Source of the DNA: Treponema sp. UBA3813
Lineage (GTDB): Bacteria > Spirochaetota > Spirochaetia > Treponematales > Treponemataceae
DNA length: 54,613 nt
Assembly: GCA_002368605.1 (NCBI GenBank)
Contig: DFEB01000037.1
Span: 33,894 to 88,506, forward strand
Direction of reading: 5' to 3'
The translations under genes were made by a program, and so were the position numbers. Numbering within the stretch: position 1 is the first letter of the stretch; the number at the start of each line of letters is the position of its first letter. Of the stretch, positions 33,281 through 40,543 are shown piece after piece. Under the pieces are notes generated by a model. The model saw only the letters and a list, made by a program, of their open reading frames with translations, did not search any database and was not told the DNA's origin.

Positions 33281-33409
33281 TCAACCATTGAGGATATTCT
33301 TTAAAACGAAAATGTATGATACACTCAAAAAAATCGCGACAATCAGCATTGAACCGATTGTTCCAACCAAAAGCTCGCTCTGAAGTGACATGTATTTTTT
33401 ATTTTTCAT
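33281..33409 (-). CDS. 42-residue single-span membrane protein
   Basis: A short frame starting MKNKKYMSLQSELLVG, then a hydrophobic segment (TIGSMLIVAIFLSVSYIFVL) and the end KNILNG. GGAAAGAG lies just before the ATG. It sits between another tiny membrane protein and the P83/100 gene, all in one direction, so a role beside the stomatin-like protein is plausible. No family recognised. Confidence 0.6.
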   Translation of the reverse strand: MKNKKYMSLQSELLVGTIGSMLIVAIFLSVSYIFVLKNILNG

Positions 33410-33424
33410 TTACTCTTTCCTATA

Positions 33425-33544
33425 TTAGTGTCGATTTAACCAATTAATCACGGCATTTATTAACTTTATTCCAAACACAATAAACAAAATTAAAAATACA
33501 AGAGAAAATATGCCAATAATTACACTTGTAATAATCATCATCAT
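33425..33544 (-). CDS. 39-residue single-span membrane protein
   Basis: Begins MMMIITSVIIGIFSLVFLIL, continues FIVFGIKLINAVINWLNRH. The ATG is one base after the stomatin stop codon, and AAAGGAAAC inside the end of that gene serves as ribosome binding site, so it is probably coupled to it. The first two thirds are one membrane helix with an amphipathic tail. No family recognised. Stomatins are usually paired with NfeD, which is absent here. Confidence 0.62.
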   Translation of the reverse strand: MMMIITSVIIGIFSLVFLILFIVFGIKLINAVINWLNRH

Positions 33545-33545
33545 T

Positions 33546-34436
33546 TTAGTTTCCTTTTACCAATTCTTTCACACTGGTCAAAAATCCCGCCATGTTCTGA
33601 ATGTCTGACGGAATTATGATTTTATTAGCCGCTCCTTTGCTTGCAGTCTCAAATGCCTCAAGACTTCGGAGTTTTATGACTGACTCGTCGGCTCCAGCTT
33701 CTTTAATCATCTGAATACCCTGAGCAGTTGCCTTCTGAACTTCAAGGATTGCCTCGGCCTCACCCTTTGCCTTTTGGACAGCCGCTTCTTTTTGAGCCTC
33801 GGCCTCAAGAATCATGGCCTGTTTTTTACCCTCGGCTTCAAGAATCGCGCTCTGCTTGTGACCTTCGGCAATAAGAATCTGCTCGCGGCGTTCACGCTCA
33901 GCCCGCATCTGCTTTTCCATCGCTTCCTGAATTGCCTTTGGCGGATCGATATTCTTTACTTCGACGCGGGTGACCTTGATTCCCCATGGGTCTGTAGCCT
34001 CATCAAGAATACTGCGCATTTTTGTATTGATTACATCGCGGCTGGTAAGCGTTTCGTCCAGTTCAAGTTCACCAATGATGTTTCGGATTGTAGTTGAAGT
34101 AAGATTCTCCAGCGCGAAATTGGGATTCTCAACTCCGTAAGTGTAAAGCTTAGGGTCCGTTACCTGACAGTAAACTACAGTATCAATCTGAATCGTAACA
34201 TTATCTTTTGTGATTACCGGCTGGGGCGGAAAATCCATGACCTTTTCTTTGAGAGACATAGAATTTGCAATTCGATCGATAAAAGGCAGCTTAACATGAA
34301 AACCCACTTGCCATGTGGTACAATAAGCACCCAGTCGTTCAATAATGCAAGCCCGTGATTGGGGCACAACACGAACATTTGCCACAATCATCACGAAGAC
34401 AATGAAAAGAACGACAACAAAAACTGGAATCATCAT
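33546..34436 (-). CDS. SPFH/stomatin-like membrane protein (QmcA type)
   Basis: A 296-residue protein with one N-terminal membrane helix (residues 3-21), an SPFH domain (VVPQSRACIIERLGAY, VMDFPPQPVITKDNVTIQIDTVVYCQV, LTSTTIRNIIGELELDETLTSR, DPWGIKVTRVEVKNIDPP) and a Glu/Ala/Lys-rich coiled coil (about 175-245). Family members form cage-like oligomers that organise membrane microdomains and often regulate proteolysis. It has AAGGAG before the ATG. It starts an operon with two tiny membrane proteins and P83/100. Confidence 0.9.
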   Translation of the reverse strand: MMIPVFVVVLFIVFVMIVANVRVVPQSRACIIERLGAYCTTWQVGFHVKLPFIDRIANSMSLKEKVMDFPPQPVITKDNVTIQIDTVVYCQVTDPKLYTYGVENPNFALENLTSTTIRNIIGELELDETLTSRDVINTKMRSILDEATDPWGIKVTRVEVKNIDPPKAIQEAMEKQMRAERERREQILIAEGHKQSAILEAEGKKQAMILEAEAQKEAAVQKAKGEAEAILEVQKATAQGIQMIKEAGADESVIKLRSLEAFETASKGAANKIIIPSDIQNMAGFLTSVKELVKGN

Positions 34437-34581
34437 AAAATCTCCTTAAAAAATCACTTTTATTATAATCCATAATTTGAATTTTATAAAGAAAAATAGG
34501 CATATTTTTTGTTAATGCTCTGCCGACAATTCTCTTGTGGCAAGTGAGCCAAAAACTGACAGTCAGGGAGCAACAAAGAAT

Positions 34582-34611
34582 TTGCCGAATTCGCATTTAT
34601 TTTATTATATT
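34582..34611 (+). promoter_or_regulatory. Promoter with near-zero leader of the DUF3737 gene
   Basis: -35 TTGCCG (34582-34587), 18-nt spacer, -10 TATATT (34606-34611). The ATG at 34621 is nine bases after the -10, giving a leader of 0-3 nt and no ribosome binding site. Confidence 0.5.
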
Positions 34612-34620
34612 TAGTACAAT

Positions 34621-35490
34621 ATGAATTTTGAACAGAACTTTGAGAATCAGACTTTTGACGAAGAACGCGCCCTTTATGGCATAAAAAATGCGCTGGTAAA
34701 GAATTGCTCTTTTGACGGCCCGGCTGACGGCGAATCAGCCTTAAAAGAAGCCAGCGATTTTGAAGTAAAGGACTGCTACATGAACCTGCGCTATCCTTTC
34801 TGGCATGTGACAAACGCAAAAATCAGCGGAAGCGAACTGACGGAAAATTGCCGGGCTGCCCTCTGGTACGACAAAAATGTAGAAATTGACTCATGCAAAC
34901 TCAACGGAATCAAGGCTTTGCGGGAATGTGAGGGCATCACTCTCAAAAACAGCAGCGTCTCTTCTCCAGAATTTATCTGGAAGTGCAAGAATCTTTTAGT
35001 CGAAAATGTCGAAATCAACGAGTCGGAATATCCTTTCTTTGAGGTGGAAAATGCAAAAATCACCAATCTTAAAATGAAGGGAAAATATTCTTTTCAGTAC
35101 GACAAGAATATCGAAATCTGCGATTCGGATTTGGACACAAAGGACGCGTTCTGGCACACAAAAAATGTGACCGTTCGGAACAGCACTGTCAAAAGCGAAT
35201 ATTTAGGCTGGTACTCAGAAAACCTTACCCTCATAAACTGCCGCATTATCGGAACCCAGCCCTTCTGCTACTGCAAAAATCTTGTTTTGGAAAATTGTAC
35301 CATGGAAGGCTGCGACCTTGCCTTTGAGCGAAGTTCAGTCCAGGCGGATGTAAAAGGAAAAATCGACAGCGTAAAGAACCTGTTTTCAGGCAGCGTGACG
35401 GCAGACGAAATTGGCGATATTATTATGGAAGAAAACATCATTGACAGGGCGAAATCCAAGATTATTTGCCGGAAACGCCAGCGTTCATGA
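34621..35490 (+). CDS. DUF3737-family right-handed beta-helix protein
   Basis: A 289-residue cytoplasmic protein made of repeated beta-helix rungs (pattern x-N-x-x-I/V-x-x-C/S with paired aromatic repeats such as YPFWHVTNAKISGSEL, RAALWYDKNVEIDSC, AFWHTKNVTVRNS). It matches the DUF3737 family, often annotated as a hydrogenase-associated protein though no enzyme activity is shown. It ends 28 nt inside the convergent btuD-cbiP gene. No partner gene nearby suggests a function. Confidence 0.82.
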   Translation: MNFEQNFENQTFDEERALYGIKNALVKNCSFDGPADGESALKEASDFEVKDCYMNLRYPFWHVTNAKISGSELTENCRAALWYDKNVEIDSCKLNGIKALRECEGITLKNSSVSSPEFIWKCKNLLVENVEINESEYPFFEVENAKITNLKMKGKYSFQYDKNIEICDSDLDTKDAFWHTKNVTVRNSTVKSEYLGWYSENLTLINCRIIGTQPFCYCKNLVLENCTMEGCDLAFERSSVQADVKGKIDSVKNLFSGSVTADEIGDIIMEENIIDRAKSKIICRKRQRS

Positions 35491-37990
35491 TTTCATAGAT
35501 TTTCTTCATGTCCAAGTGGGCGCGGAGCGTGTCGGCCAGAAGATTGTACTGGCTTTCCTTAAAATCCTGAATCGTGGGAAATCCGTTGAAAATTTGTGAC
35601 TCACCTTCCCCGTCCTGTTTTTCTTTTGCGGCCAAAAAGGATTTTTCAAAATCGATTCCCTTTCGTCTGGCGAGGATTTCAACAAACTTCTGGCATAATT
35701 CCGCCTGGTCAAAAAATCCGTGAATGTAGGTGCCGAAGACATTTCCCTTAACCGCGCCGTCAAGCTTGGTCACGCCGGAAACGCTGTCAGTAACCTGCGC
35801 CAAAAAGGACTCAGCCGCCCCCGCAACAAAGCGCGTCCGTCCCATGTGGATTTCATAGCCGGAAACAGGAAGAAAATCGAGGGCAGAAAAGAGAGATTCG
35901 GAATTAACTTCGGAATGACGCAAACCATCGGATTCAGGATGACCGATTTCACCATCAGAAGAATCATTAATCATCAATTTTCCCGAAACGCGGGTGCGTG
36001 TCTTCTCCGAAGAAAAGACTGTCTCCACAGGAAGCAAGGAAAGTCCAATGAATTGTGCATTCTGCATTACACATTCTGAATTATATTCGCTTCCCGAAAT
36101 CTTTTCCCCCAGCATCTGAAAGCCGCCACAGATTCCTGCGATTGGCGTACCTTTTTTTGCCTCGGATTGAATAAGAGAAGCAAGGCCAGATTTTTTGAGC
36201 CAGTCCAAGTCAGCGAGAGTGTTTTTTGTTCCCGGAAGGATTATGCAGTCGGGAGAACCTAAGTCTTTGGGTTCTGAGACATAATAGAGGTTCACCAGAG
36301 GAGAATTTTGCAGAGGAATGAAGTCAGTGAAGTTTGAAATATGAGGCAAACGAACGACCGCTAGTTGAATTTTTTCTTTATCGTCTTGAAATTTTGTAAA
36401 AGTGTGCAAATTTTCAGACAGCGAATCCTCGTCGTCCAGCTGAATTTTCATATAAGGGATGCAGCCGACTACAGGAATACCTGTTTTTTCTTCCAGCATT
36501 TTGATTCCGCTTTCAAGAATGGTCTCATCCCCGCGGAATTTGTTGATTATAAAGCCTTTTACCCGCGACCGTTCGTTAGGCGTAAGCAGTTCCACGGTTC
36601 CTACGAGCTGTGCAAAAACTCCGCCCAGGTCAATGTCGGCCACGAGAAGCACCGGGCTGTCGGCGATTTCTGCCATTCCCATGTTTACGATGTCATTTTC
36701 TTTGAGGTTGATTTCGGCAGGACTACCCGCCCCTTCAAGCACGATTATGTCATGCTGGAGGCTGAGTTTTTCGTAAGCGGCCTTTATGTGTGGAATCAGG
36801 GATTTTTTGTAGGCGAAATATTCTTTTGCGGCCATGTTTCCCAGCACTTCGCCATTCACGATGACCTGACTTCCCGTGTCGCTGGTGGGTTTAAGGAGAA
36901 TAGGATTCATGAGGACACTCGGCTCTACTCCGGCCGCTTCTGCCTGCATGACCTGCGCCCGCCCCATTTCCAGGCCTTCGTTGGTGACAAAGGAATTCAG
37001 GGCCATGTTCTGGGACTTAAAGGGCGCGACTGAAAATCCGTCCTGCTTGAAAATACGGCACAAGCCCGCCACGACAAAAGATTTCCCCGCATTAGACATC
37101 GTTCCCTGCACCATCAAACAAGAATTATGTCCGTGTAATTCTTGTTTTGACGCTGCAGTACCGCATCCTTGCGGAGATTTTTCAAAGATTTTTTTCTTGC
37201 AAAATTTCTGTACCAATTCTTCGTAAGCCTTTTCTTCGTTGAAGAAATTTTCGTCCAATTCGTACAAAGCGCTCAACTGAGACTTACACGCCTTTTCCTT
37301 TCGGGAAAGTTCCCGGATTTCTTTTTTCCCGACGCAGAGGATTCGGCTGGAGATTTTAAGGGCAAGGTCGATTTCGTGGAGGGAGGCGATGATCGTGACG
37401 CCTTTCCCAGCGAGATTTTTGAGAATCGCAAGGAGTTCAAGCCGCCACTTGATGTCCAGGTAGCTGGTCGGCTCATCTAAAACCAATAGCTTTGGGTTTT
37501 GACAGAGGGCACGGGCAATCATTATCCGCTGTTTTTGACCGTCACTGACGCACATAAAGTCTTTCTGGGCAAAATCCTGAGCGTGAAGCAAGGAAATCGC
37601 CTCGTCAACCGCCTTTTCGTCATCTGAATTCAAAAGTCCAAAATAGCCGGTGTGGGGATAACGGCCAGAAGCGACCACATCACGACAGGTCAGCAATTCG
37701 GGCTTGACGCTGGTGGTAAGCAAAACCGAGATTTTTTTTGACACTTCCTTTTGCGTGTAGGATTTCAGCTCCGATGAATCAAGGAAAACCGCACCTTCAA
37801 TGGGTTCTAGCTGACGGATAATCGTTTTGAGGAGAGTGGATTTGCCTGAGCCGTTGGGCCCGATAAGCGAGAGAATTTCGCCTGCGCGCAGAGAGAGGGA
37901 AATGCCACTATGGAGAGGAGATTTTCCGTAGCCCACGGCGAGATTTTTTAGGATTAGGGGGAAGGTGGCTGGAGAAAGGTTGTTTTTCAT
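35462..37990 (-). CDS. cbiP: Fusion of cobalamin ABC ATPase (BtuD) and cobyric acid synthase (CbiP)
   Basis: An 842-residue fusion. Residues about 1-250 are an ABC ATPase of the BtuD/FhuC type (GPNGSGKST, signature SDGQKQR, LLVLDEPTSYLD, SLHEIDLAL). Residues about 300-840 are cobyric acid synthase (VQGTMSNAGKSFVVAGL, SQNMALNSF, GRAQVMQAEA, PGTKNTLADLDWL, glutaminase Cys in AGICGGFQML, His in GTYIHGFFD), which amidates four side chains. ATG 37990 overlaps the stop of the preceding gene (ATGA) and has GGGAG. Two repeat-derived insertions lie in the glutaminase half. It couples an uptake subunit to a biosynthetic enzyme in one chain. Confidence 0.9.
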   Translation of the reverse strand: MKNNLSPATFPLILKNLAVGYGKSPLHSGISLSLRAGEILSLIGPNGSGKSTLLKTIIRQLEPIEGAVFLDSSELKSYTQKEVSKKISVLLTTSVKPELLTCRDVVASGRYPHTGYFGLLNSDDEKAVDEAISLLHAQDFAQKDFMCVSDGQKQRIMIARALCQNPKLLVLDEPTSYLDIKWRLELLAILKNLAGKGVTIIASLHEIDLALKISSRILCVGKKEIRELSRKEKACKSQLSALYELDENFFNEEKAYEELVQKFCKKKIFEKSPQGCGTAASKQELHGHNSCLMVQGTMSNAGKSFVVAGLCRIFKQDGFSVAPFKSQNMALNSFVTNEGLEMGRAQVMQAEAAGVEPSVLMNPILLKPTSDTGSQVIVNGEVLGNMAAKEYFAYKKSLIPHIKAAYEKLSLQHDIIVLEGAGSPAEINLKENDIVNMGMAEIADSPVLLVADIDLGGVFAQLVGTVELLTPNERSRVKGFIINKFRGDETILESGIKMLEEKTGIPVVGCIPYMKIQLDDEDSLSENLHTFTKFQDDKEKIQLAVVRLPHISNFTDFIPLQNSPLVNLYYVSEPKDLGSPDCIILPGTKNTLADLDWLKKSGLASLIQSEAKKGTPIAGICGGFQMLGEKISGSEYNSECVMQNAQFIGLSLLPVETVFSSEKTRTRVSGKLMINDSSDGEIGHPESDGLRHSEVNSESLFSALDFLPVSGYEIHMGRTRFVAGAAESFLAQVTDSVSGVTKLDGAVKGNVFGTYIHGFFDQAELCQKFVEILARRKGIDFEKSFLAAKEKQDGEGESQIFNGFPTIQDFKESQYNLLADTLRAHLDMKKIYEIMNAGVSGK
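35895..35943 (+). repeat. Palindromic repeat A (diverged) within cbiP
   Basis: GATTCGGAATTAACTTCGGA followed by ATGACG, then a half-copy GATTCAGGATGACC at 35931-35943. It encodes a 30-35-residue insertion before the conserved GYEIHMGRT strand of CbiP. Confidence 0.5.
36057..36092 (+). repeat. Repeat B copy within cbiP
   Basis: AATTGTGCATTCTGCATTAC followed by ACATTCTGAATTA; the same ATGCA-rich pattern as the insertions in cobU and cbiA. It encodes residues around ECVMQNAQFIG, before the GLSLLPVET strand. Confidence 0.5.
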
Positions 37991-39402
37991 ATAATCTCCC
38001 AATGTCCGCCTTTGTCTGCGCCCACGCGACGGATAATATTTTTTTCCTGTAACCTTGCAATCTGCTTGGCAACTGCACGCCTGGAAATTCCCAGTTTATC
38101 TGCCATGTCCTGAGTAGTTATATTTCCATCAGACTTTATAAGTTCAATAATTTTCTGTGAACTTTTCTGTGAACTTTTCTGTGAACTTTTCTGTGAACTT
38201 TTCTGTGAACTTTCTATGTATTTTCCATGCTCAACATCCCAAGTATTCTGGCCTGGTGCAAGGTTTTCCTTATAAATCAAACCGTCTTTTGCAGTTCCGG
38301 CCACAGCCTCAAAAGTGACAGTAAAATCGTTGTTATCTATGGAATATTTAGGAAGGGGATTTTCATTTTCTTTGCAGGCATCACAAATCTTTTGAATACC
38401 ACGCCCCCAAGTTTCAATATATCCGGCCTTAAAAAAAGCTTCTGCAATCAGCGGATTATATTTTATGGACTTATGTTTCTGGAAAAGTTTTTCTTCCGTC
38501 CAATCTTCGGTGACATTTGCGGCATCATTTGAAATCACAATCTTATTATAATAAACCCGAATCTGAGTCGGATTCATGTAATTATACGCACGGTGAACAA
38601 TCGAATTATAAATGGCCTCGCGAATCGCACCATACGCAAATGGAAAAGTTTCAATTCGGGTTGTTCCGTCGTAAGTTATTGTCGCCTTTAAGTATTTGGT
38701 AAAAATCAAATCAATGCACTTTTCCGCCTGCTCAAAAAGAGAACCCTTCACCTCGTCCTGATACAGAATATCAGAGTCTTCAAAATAGCCTACCTTGATA
38801 TATGAATTGAATGCAACCTTATTCGGGTCTTTTGCAAACAAAAGATATGCAGCGCGGGTAAGTTTTCCGTCTTCCGTTAAAAGCTGAAGTTTTTCCAAAA
38901 GCTCGCGCTTGGAAAGATTCAAGTCATCAACAGAAAGTCTTTTGTGTTTTAAAGCCTGTTCCCTAAAAATATCAAATGAAGTGTCAGGCAACTGCTCCGG
39001 CTTTACGTTTTCTACAACCGCACTTTCCCAACTGACCCCCATTTTCTTCATTAAAAAGGAATTCAATGCATTACCCTTAAGCTGCTGTTTCGTGCTTCCA
39101 GAACGGTAATGATACTCACCCCTATAGTTCACAGGAAACTGGCTCGGCTCTACCTTTATTTCAATAACATCCTTTCCATCCTTTTTACTAAGATTCACTT
39201 CCGCAAGTATACCAAGCGCATCTCGGATTTTATTTGGTAAATCTTCCAAGGACTTTTTGGCATCACTTACACCAACAGCCTTTCCTTTGTCATCTATACC
39301 AATATAAAGCACACCGCCCTGAGCATTTGCAAAACCACAAATCCATTTGAGATATTCATCACGCCAAGATTCTTTGTATTCGACTAACTGGGATTCGGAC
39401 AT
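37987..39402 (-). CDS. AlbA_2 (Schlafen AAA_4) ATP-binding transcriptional regulator
   Basis: A 471-residue protein with an N-terminal AlbA_2 domain (LVEYKESWRDEYLKWICGFANAQGG, LYIGIDDKGKAVG), a middle HATPase_c_4-type region (REAIYNSIVHRAYNY, GYIETWGRGIQKI) and a C-terminal winged helix (TTQDMADKLGISRRAVAKQI). Before the helix it has five copies of SSQK from a 12-bp tandem repeat. The family is described as predicted transcriptional regulators or nucleic-acid-binding proteins. It is coupled to btuD-cbiP and may belong either to that operon or to the restriction island. Confidence 0.85.
   Translation of the reverse strand: MSESQLVEYKESWRDEYLKWICGFANAQGGVLYIGIDDKGKAVGVSDAKKSLEDLPNKIRDALGILAEVNLSKKDGKDVIEIKVEPSQFPVNYRGEYHYRSGSTKQQLKGNALNSFLMKKMGVSWESAVVENVKPEQLPDTSFDIFREQALKHKRLSVDDLNLSKRELLEKLQLLTEDGKLTRAAYLLFAKDPNKVAFNSYIKVGYFEDSDILYQDEVKGSLFEQAEKCIDLIFTKYLKATITYDGTTRIETFPFAYGAIREAIYNSIVHRAYNYMNPTQIRVYYNKIVISNDAANVTEDWTEEKLFQKHKSIKYNPLIAEAFFKAGYIETWGRGIQKICDACKENENPLPKYSIDNNDFTVTFEAVAGTAKDGLIYKENLAPGQNTWDVEHGKYIESSQKSSQKSSQKSSQKSSQKIIELIKSDGNITTQDMADKLGISRRAVAKQIARLQEKNIIRRVGADKGGHWEII
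38153..38212 (-). repeat. Five 12-bp tandem repeats (SSQK) in the AlbA_2 gene
   Basis: Five exact tandem copies of TTCTGTGAACTT on the plus strand, encoding (SSQK)5 as a hinge between the ATP-binding and winged-helix domains. The 12-bp unit preserves the frame when copy number changes, so it would change linker length rather than switch the gene off. Confidence 0.9.
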
Positions 39403-39418
39403 TATTGGGCTCCTTTTT

Positions 39419-39528
39419 TGGGGGTGTTCCCTGCCTTTCGGCAGGTCGGGCTTTTCGCACTTCCGCTATCGCTTCATTCCTACGCTTACGCTTCGGAACG
39501 CCTTCGGCGGTGCTACAATCCCTAACGA
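39419..39528 (+). repeat. G/C-rich intergenic repeat at the island border
   Basis: A dispersed-repeat-like stretch: GGGGGTGTTCCC, the hairpin CCTGCCTTTCGGCAGG (39430-39445), TCGGGCTTTTCGC, TACGCTTACGCTTCGG, GCCTTCGGCGG and ACAATCCCTAACG. Sequences of this form are common intergenic repeats in several host-associated bacteria (from memory). It separates the AT-rich restriction genes from the AlbA_2/btuD-cbiP pair. Confidence 0.5.
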
Positions 39529-39533
39529 CTGTT

Positions 39534-40535
39534 TTAAAATAATATATTATCTACTTTCCATTCTTTATTAAGTTTATCTCTATATGAATCAAAAACTATA
39601 CAATCATCTGTCATTATTTTTGAAGTATCCAACTCAGGTATATAAAAGGATTTTATATCGACATTCTCCATCTCAATTGTGAACATCTGATTTATAGTTG
39701 CAGAAAAGACAGTAGAATTATTGATTAAAGATAACGGACTATAACGTATAGCATATAAAACAATATTAGCAGCTATGGCTTCAATAATAAATTTTAGTTT
39801 TGCATCGCTGAAAGAATTATATCTATCATGCTTTGTTTTATTATATGCATCATACCACACCAATGATTTTGTAGGATTGGAAACATTCCATAATAGAAAC
39901 GGAGTTATTTTTGTCCTAAATGAATTATTTCGGAGTCTTATAGAAAAATCCGTTAGAAAGATCTTATTAATTAATTTTGCATAATCCTTAGTTGTATAGT
40001 CCTTTCCGTTTATCGGTGTAATTTTATTATGTACAAGGATACTTCTCCATTGGTTTTCAACTTCTGTACATGATAAAATTAACAATTCTCTTGTCTTATA
40101 ACTATAACATTCCAAACCTTCTATTGATGGTTCTATATATATAAGCAATTCATCTAGTTTTTGTACTAATAAACGAATACTTTGCTCCTGTGAAACTTGC
40201 TCAGATTCATTAATCCTCAATGCATTACATGTATCGTACCAATAATATAATGACGGTCTCCAAATTCCTTCGAGTACATGTCCAACATCACGTGTCATAA
40301 CTTGAATTTCATCAGCTCCAAATCTATATTTTACCCAATCTTCCAGAGACTTATATTTCGCTTTACCTTCTGTAACGGTCAAACCTACAGAGATAATATA
40401 AAAGCTTTCTTTTCCATAAAAATGGACATAATGTGTTGGAGTTTCATACGCATAACCATATTTTTGTTCTACATGAACATTATCTACCCATCCAGGAAGA
40501 TTTGTTTTTGTGTTTTTATAACATATAGCTTTCAT
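39534..40535 (-). CDS. Uncharacterised HEPN-like protein downstream of the R-M gene
   Basis: A 333-residue AT-rich gene not recognised as a named family. It starts 8 nt after the R-M gene, with AAAGGA before the ATG. The middle (residues 190-270) is helical and contains WYDAYNKTKHDRYNSFSDAKL; the KTKHDR segment resembles the RxxxxH region of HEPN RNases, which is suggestive only. The N-terminal part is beta-rich (YGYAYETPTHYVHFYGKESFYIISVGL). Tight spacing suggests it belongs to the restriction system as an effector or specificity helper. Confidence 0.6.
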   Translation of the reverse strand: MKAICYKNTKTNLPGWVDNVHVEQKYGYAYETPTHYVHFYGKESFYIISVGLTVTEGKAKYKSLEDWVKYRFGADEIQVMTRDVGHVLEGIWRPSLYYWYDTCNALRINESEQVSQEQSIRLLVQKLDELLIYIEPSIEGLECYSYKTRELLILSCTEVENQWRSILVHNKITPINGKDYTTKDYAKLINKIFLTDFSIRLRNNSFRTKITPFLLWNVSNPTKSLVWYDAYNKTKHDRYNSFSDAKLKFIIEAIAANIVLYAIRYSPLSLINNSTVFSATINQMFTIEMENVDIKSFYIPELDTSKIMTDDCIVFDSYRDKLNKEWKVDNILF

Positions 40536-40543
40536 AATATCCT

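Noticed and set aside
36365-37480. Plus-strand frames antisense to btuD-cbiP
   Set aside because: Composition is that of a complement of a conserved gene; no ribosome binding sites or motifs.
38153-38212. Tandem repeats as a possible CRISPR array
   Set aside because: The units are 12 bp with no spacers and are in frame within a protein-coding gene.
39419-39528. A tRNA or small RNA gene in the G/C-rich intergenic stretch
   Set aside because: No cloverleaf or CCA end; the sequence resembles a dispersed repeat.
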